A program made the translations under genes and the position numbers. Of a DNA stretch of 18,972 nt, positions 15,420-18,972 are shown in pieces. This DNA comes from an uncultured Synergistaceae bacterium (GTDB lineage Bacteria; Synergistota; Synergistia; Synergistales; Aminobacteriaceae): contig CALMZW010000164.1 in NCBI GenBank assembly GCA_937870605.1, positions 1 to 18,972 on the forward strand, written 5' to 3'. Position 1 is the stretch's first letter. Each line of letters opens with the position of its first letter. Below the pieces are notes generated by a model. That model searched no databases, was not told the DNA's origin, and saw nothing but the letters and a program-made list of their open reading frames with translations.

Positions 15420-15448
15420 AATATACGCTCCGTTCCGGAGAGTGGCAA
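15420..15448 (-). promoter_or_regulatory. Promoter of the ABC importer operon
   Basis: Minus strand: -35 TTGCCA (15448-15443), 17-base spacer, -10 TATATT (15425-15420). The spacer holds the inverted repeat CTCCG-GAA-CGGAG. A second inverted repeat, TACACG (15391-15396) with CGTGTA (15413-15418), spans the expected start site. Either could be a regulator site. The 5' leader would be about 75 bases. Confidence 0.72.
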
Positions 15449-15477
15449 GACGGGCGCACGTGCGACCTGTGAAGGAA

Positions 15478-15486
15478 TGTTACAAT
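15478..15486 (+). promoter_or_regulatory. Extended -10 promoter for the DUF721 gene
   Basis: TGTTACAAT matches the extended -10 form (TG, one base, TACAAT). It lies 43 bases before the DUF721 start codon and is divergent from the importer promoter about 30 bp away. No good -35 is present, as is common for extended -10 promoters. Confidence 0.5.
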
Positions 15487-15528
15487 TCTTCCGGACGCGG
15501 GCGCGATGTCCGGCGGGGGGGGAGTTCC

Positions 15529-16020
15529 ATGTTTCGGGGGTACCGGAAGGGAAATGTGTGCAGTCTCTCGTCGCTGGTGCGGAACGCGCTCCCGAAGGGC
15601 GCGGAGGAGCACTTTCGCTTCACGGAGCTTCGACGTTGCTGGGCGGAGGTCGCCGGGCCCGTGCTGGCTCCGCTCACCGTCCCGGTGCGCATCGAGGACG
15701 GCTGCCTCGTCATTTCCGCGACGACGCAGGCGGTTGCGCATCGGACCATGCTCGAAGGTCAGCGCATCCGGGAGCGTCTGGAAAAGAATTTCCACATCGT
15801 CATACGCGGCGTCCGTCCGTATACGGGGCGCATCCGTCCCGTGCGCGCGAATCCCGCGGAACAGACCCCGAAGCCGTTCACGATCCGGGCGGACGAAACG
15901 CTCGTCCGCCGCTACAGGGAGACGTTCCGGGAGCGGATCGCCGAGCGGACGGTGGCGGACGCGCTGGCGTCGCTTGCGGCGACGATCGCCGCGCGGCGCG
16001 TTCGTGCGAAGAAAAAGTGA
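15529..16020 (+). CDS. DUF721 / DciA-like protein
   Basis: A 163-residue protein. Its core (residues about 12-90) has the DUF721 pattern: SLVRNALPKG, then RRCWAEVAGPVLAPLTVPVRI with a conserved Trp38, then DGCLVISATTQAVAHRTMLEGQRI. Known DUF721 proteins include DciA, which loads the replicative helicase DnaB in most bacteria lacking DnaC/DnaI. A loader role is therefore plausible, but not proven by this sequence. The C-terminal part is basic and alanine/arginine-rich (RRVRAKKK end), fitting nucleic-acid contact. ATG 15529 follows a G-rich GGGGAG ribosome binding site. The gene stands alone: it is divergent from the ABC importer and has a 133-bp gap before the TRAP operon. Confidence 0.8.
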   Translation: MFRGYRKGNVCSLSSLVRNALPKGAEEHFRFTELRRCWAEVAGPVLAPLTVPVRIEDGCLVISATTQAVAHRTMLEGQRIRERLEKNFHIVIRGVRPYTGRIRPVRANPAEQTPKPFTIRADETLVRRYRETFRERIAERTVADALASLAATIAARRVRAKKK

Positions 16021-16153
16021 CCGCCGCGAGCGCCCGGAGCGTGCGACATGAGACACAGTATCCAACTCGCCCGGACACTTCCCTTTTACGGGGATTTACG
16101 ATAAAGTCTTATGGTACAGGTATTCACAAAATTCATTTCTGGAGGCGATACGA

Positions 16154-17134
16154 TTGATCCGGAAGACGACAGGGAAACGGAATAGCGTGAAATTCGTAGT
16201 TGCGCTGACGGCGCTGGTTTGCGTAATGCTTGCGGCGGGTGCGGTGTTTGCGGCTCCGAAACAGCTCACGCTGGCGACCGGAGGAACGGCCGGCACCTAT
16301 TATCCGCTTGGCGGCGCCATAGCCCAGATCATCAGCACCAAGACCGGGCTCGTGAACATCACCGCCCAGTCCACGGGCGCATCGGTCGAGAACATGAACC
16401 TCATCGGCGCGGGCGACGTGGACATCGCCATCGTCCAGAACGACATCGCGCACTACGCCTATAACGGCATCGAGTTCTTCAAGACGAAGAACACAAACTT
16501 CAGCGCCATGGCGCGTATCTACCCCGAAATCATCCAGACCGTCACCCGCAAGGAAAGCCCGATCAACAGCGTCATGGATTTCAAGGGCAAGAAGATCTCC
16601 GTCGGCGCCCCGGGAAGCGGCAACGAGGCCAACGTCCGGCAGATCACCGACGTGTTCGGAATGACCTACAAGGATTTTGAAGCCCACTTCCTTTCCTATG
16701 CCGAGACCGGCGACCACTTCAAGGACAAGCTCATCGACGCGTTCATGTTCACGACCGGCGCGCCGAACTCCGCAATCCAGGACATCGCCACGCTCACGGC
16801 CCTCAAGTTCGTCGAGATCAAGGGCGCGGACCGCGACCTTCTCATGAAGAAGTACCCGTTCTTCGCGGCCGAGACGATTCCCGCGAACACGTACAAGGGA
16901 CAGCCCGCCGCAGTTGAGACCGTTGCGGTTCAGGCGATCCTGATCGTCGCGAACAACCTGCCCGAGGACATCGTCTATGCGATGACCAAGGCGATGTTCG
17001 AGAACAAGGCCGATATCGCCCAGGCGCACCACAAGGGCAACAGCATCGATTCCAAGAGAGCCCTCGACGGCATCACGGTTCCGGTGCATCCCGGCGCCCT
17101 GAAGTATTACAAGGAAATCGGCCTGGTCAAGTAG
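16154..17134 (+). CDS. TAXI-type TRAP transporter substrate-binding protein
   Basis: A 326-residue extracytoplasmic binding protein of the TRAP-associated (TAXI) family. A signal peptide covers about residues 1-33 (VKFVVALTALVCVMLAAGAVFA). The mature part begins APKQLTLATGGTAGTYYPLGGAIA, the family hallmark, followed by TAQSTGASVENMNLIGAGDVDIAIVQND. The later GAPGSGNEANVRQI is also typical. The start is TTG 16154, chosen because GGAGG (16141-16145) ends 8 bases before it; the next candidate (GTG 16187) has no such site and shortens the signal peptide. Substrates of TAXI systems are mostly unknown; organic acids or amino acids are likely. It is followed by a strong terminator and then DUF1850 and the fused permease of the same system. 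Confidence 0.95.
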   Translation: MIRKTTGKRNSVKFVVALTALVCVMLAAGAVFAAPKQLTLATGGTAGTYYPLGGAIAQIISTKTGLVNITAQSTGASVENMNLIGAGDVDIAIVQNDIAHYAYNGIEFFKTKNTNFSAMARIYPEIIQTVTRKESPINSVMDFKGKKISVGAPGSGNEANVRQITDVFGMTYKDFEAHFLSYAETGDHFKDKLIDAFMFTTGAPNSAIQDIATLTALKFVEIKGADRDLLMKKYPFFAAETIPANTYKGQPAAVETVAVQAILIVANNLPEDIVYAMTKAMFENKADIAQAHHKGNSIDSKRALDGITVPVHPGALKYYKEIGLVK

Positions 17135-17151
17135 GAACCATCGGCAGCCAT

Positions 17152-17190
17152 CGCCGGGGAGGGGGAGCGTTCCCCACCCCGGCGTTTTTT
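17152..17190 (+). terminator. Strong intrinsic terminator after the TAXI binding protein
   Basis: CGCCGGGG (17152-17159) pairs with CCCCGGCG (17177-17184), and an inner GGGG/CCCC stem extends it after an A-A mismatch. Six T residues follow (17185-17190). It lies between the binding protein gene and the DUF1850/permease genes. Partial read-through would give much more binding protein than permease. Confidence 0.88.
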
Positions 17191-17220
17191 GCTTCACACA
17201 CGCGGGAGAGGGAGGAGATA

Positions 17221-17727
17221 ATGGAAAGAACGATCCGGCGCAGACTGACCACGCTTCTGATCGGCTGTTCCCTTCTGGTGCTGCTGTTCGCGATCGTTCC
17301 GGCGCTGACAGTCCGGAACAGGTCCGGGCGGCTCCTTCGCACGTTCCCGCTCGGCGCCGGGGAGACATTCGGTATTCGGTACACGCACTCGGTCGCCCGC
17401 CGTCCCGTCAGGGAGATTTTCACCGCGTCGCGCACAGGCGGCCTTCTTCTCCGGGAAACGACGTTTGACGCTTTCGGCGCGGGGCTCCCGTTCGAGCCGT
17501 ACGACGCCGAGCGTTTTCTCGTCGGAAAGGATTGTTTCCGGATCGTGGGAATGCGCCGTCTGTTCGCGAATGTCGCCGTTCGGGTGGGACGCGTTGCGGA
17601 GCACGCGCTGCTCCTGAAGGGGAGCGAAACGCCGTTGCATTTATGGGAAGAACCGGGAGGCGCCCTGACATTCGGGGTGGAACAACGACCCGTATTATGG
17701 ATAGCACTTCAGGAGGTATTGCAGTGA
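17221..17727 (+). CDS. DUF1850 domain protein of the TRAP operon
   Basis: A 168-residue protein with one N-terminal membrane helix (about 11-29) and an extracytoplasmic DUF1850 domain. Visible family blocks are IRYTHSVARRPVREIF (52-67) and LRETTFDAFGAGLPFE (77-92). DUF1850 proteins are commonly encoded between TAXI binding proteins and fused TRAP permeases, as here; their role in transport is not established. GGAGG lies 5 bases before ATG 17221. The gene overlaps the permease start by 4 bases (GTGA), so translation is coupled. The protein ends close to the membrane-targeted permease start and is probably an accessory of that complex. Confidence 0.9.
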   Translation: MERTIRRRLTTLLIGCSLLVLLFAIVPALTVRNRSGRLLRTFPLGAGETFGIRYTHSVARRPVREIFTASRTGGLLLRETTFDAFGAGLPFEPYDAERFLVGKDCFRIVGMRRLFANVAVRVGRVAEHALLLKGSETPLHLWEEPGGALTFGVEQRPVLWIALQEVLQ

Positions 17728-18972
17728 ACGAAGAAAATATCAGACCGATGCAGGAAAGCAAGACCATCAACGTGGACGAGATCCTCGCGAAATACGACAA
17801 GGAGTCCACGTTCCGCATTCTTTCGGGGTCATGGGAACAGATCATCAAAATCATCTGCATCTGCTTTTCGCTGTTTCAGCTTTATACGGCCGCATTCGGC
17901 GTCTTTCCGGCCCAGATCCAGCGGGCCGTGCATCTGGCCTTCGCGACGCCGCTGATCTTTCTGCTCTACCCGGCGACATCGAAAGGGTCCCGTTCGTCGA
18001 TGCATCCGCTCGACGTCGTCCTTGCGCTTCTCGGAACCTCTATCGGGCTCTACATGGTCGTTTTCTACGGGGACATCATGCTTCGGGGCGGATTGCCGAC
18101 GTTCCTGGATCTGTTCTTCGGAGCCATGGCGGTCCTTCTCGTTCTCGAAGCAGCCCGGCGCGTCGTCGGCCTGCCCATTTCCCTGATAGCGGCCCTGTTT
18201 ATCGCCTACGCGCTGCTTGGGCCCTACATTCCGGGAATGATGGGCCACAGGGGCTTTGCGATGAAACGCATCCTGAGCCACCTGTACCTGACGACGGAAG
18301 GCATCCTGGGCCTGCCGCTCGGCGTATCGGCGACGTTCGTCTACCTGTTCATCCTTTTCGGCGCGTTCCTGCACAAGAGCGGACTGGGCAAGTTCTTCAT
18401 CGACCTCGCGCTGGCCGCGACAGGGCACACGATCGGCGGCCCGGCGAAGGTGGCGGTCATGGCGAGCGGCCTCTTCGGGACGATCTCCGGCAGCTCCGTC
18501 GCGAACGTCGTGACGACCGGAACCTTCACGATTCCGCTCATGAAAAGCATCGGCTACCCGCCCTATTTCGCGGGCGCAGTAGAGGCGGCGGCCTCGACGG
18601 GTGGACAGCTCATGCCGCCGATCATGGGCGCGGCGGCCTTCGTCATGTCCGAGTTCATCGGCGTTCCGTACATCAAGATCGCCATCGCGGCGGCGCTTCC
18701 TGCGGTGCTCTACTATCTGGCGGTCGCCCTGATGGTCCACATGGAGGCCAAGCGGCTCGGCCTCAAGGGACTGCCGAAGGAAACGCTCCCCAACGCGAAA
18801 AAGGTGCTCAAAGACGGCGGGCATCTTCTCATCCCGCTCTTCGTCATCGTCTACATGCTCGTTTCCGGGTATACGCCGCTGCGCGCGGCGCTCGTCTGCA
18901 TCATCGCGACGCTCGTGGTCGCCATGATGCGCAAGAGCACGCGGCTGAAGTTCTCCGACATCATGGAAGCCC
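17724..18972 (+). CDS. TRAP transporter fused permease (4TM/12TM), partial at 3' end
   Basis: The first 416 codons of a fused small + large TRAP permease, normally about 630-700 residues; the rest lies beyond the window. The frame starts at GTG 17724, with AGGAGG 7 bases upstream and a 4-base overlap with DUF1850. It opens with a soluble stretch (NEENIRPMQ...DEILAKYDKE), then several helices (small-subunit part). The DctM-like part follows, with FGTISGSSVANVVTTGTFTI and AAASTGGQLMPPIMGAAAF, which are family signatures. It works with the TAXI binding protein to import a substrate using an ion gradient. The frame is open to the last base with no stop; a long antisense frame over it is an artefact. 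Confidence 0.94.
   Translation, partial: MNEENIRPMQESKTINVDEILAKYDKESTFRILSGSWEQIIKIICICFSLFQLYTAAFGVFPAQIQRAVHLAFATPLIFLLYPATSKGSRSSMHPLDVVLALLGTSIGLYMVVFYGDIMLRGGLPTFLDLFFGAMAVLLVLEAARRVVGLPISLIAALFIAYALLGPYIPGMMGHRGFAMKRILSHLYLTTEGILGLPLGVSATFVYLFILFGAFLHKSGLGKFFIDLALAATGHTIGGPAKVAVMASGLFGTISGSSVANVVTTGTFTIPLMKSIGYPPYFAGAVEAAASTGGQLMPPIMGAAAFVMSEFIGVPYIKIAIAAALPAVLYYLAVALMVHMEAKRLGLKGLPKETLPNAKKVLKDGGHLLIPLFVIVYMLVSGYTPLRAALVCIIATLVVAMMRKSTRLKFSDIMEA

Noticed and set aside
15338..15448. N-terminal extension of the binding protein to 15448
   Set aside because: It would cross the promoter and leader and place non-hydrophobic residues before a clear signal peptide; AAGGAGG fixes the start at 15337.
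17829..18824. A 331-residue open frame on the minus strand at the right end
   Set aside because: It is antisense to the TRAP permease, whose plus-strand frame carries clear family signatures. The minus translation is charged low-complexity sequence.
1..18972. CRISPR arrays, tRNA or rRNA genes, insertion sequences
   Set aside because: I saw no regularly spaced repeats, cloverleaf-like segments, rRNA motifs or transposase motifs on either strand.

Overview
The window looks like a chromosomal segment of a GC-rich anaerobic bacterium, most likely a member of Synergistota. This is an inference from gene content, not a database match: an exported C69 dipeptidase, TAXI-type TRAP transport with DUF1850, and a DUF721/DciA-like gene, in a mostly high-GC background. 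No rRNA, tRNA, CRISPR array or insertion sequence is visible.

Left part (1-5608, all minus strand). A type I restriction subunit (hsdR) runs off the left edge and carries a 2-base frameshift inside its DEAH-box motif. A perfect 16-bp hairpin separates it from a tetR-methyltransferase operon that is visibly AT-richer than its surroundings. The operon's promoter has a consensus -35, a 17-bp spacer and a near-consensus -10. One palindromic operator fills the spacer and a second follows the -10; the promoter lies inside the last codons of the upstream histidine kinase gene. That kinase and its NarL-type response regulator form a translationally coupled pair.

Middle part (5609-9000). A 305-bp leader region precedes a six-helix membrane protein on the plus strand, followed by a GNAT acetyltransferase. 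These plus-strand genes converge, at a strong bidirectional hairpin terminator, on a two-gene cassette: a COG4637/AAA_21-type ATPase and a DUF4276 protein with TOPRIM-like motifs. This cassette is the best candidate here for a little-described system. It has the split ATPase + nuclease design of OLD/PARIS-like phage defence, but it is not either of them by family.

Right-middle part (9064-15337, minus). An exported C69 (Ntn-hydrolase) dipeptidase follows a complete COG1840/FbpABC-type ABC importer: binding protein, fused double permease with an extra N-terminal extracytoplasmic domain, and ATPase. The ATPase has Arg in place of the Q-loop Gln. The importer promoter and a terminator overlapping the ATPase stop codon are both readable.

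Right part (15529-18972, plus). A DciA-like (DUF721) gene is divergent from the importer. A TAXI-TRAP system follows: binding protein with a TTG start, strong intrinsic terminator, DUF1850 membrane-anchored protein, and a fused 4TM/12TM permease that runs off the right edge.

Overall the window mixes nutrient uptake (ABC importer, TRAP system, exported peptidase), regulation (two-component system, TetR) and genome defence (type I restriction, ATPase/DUF4276).
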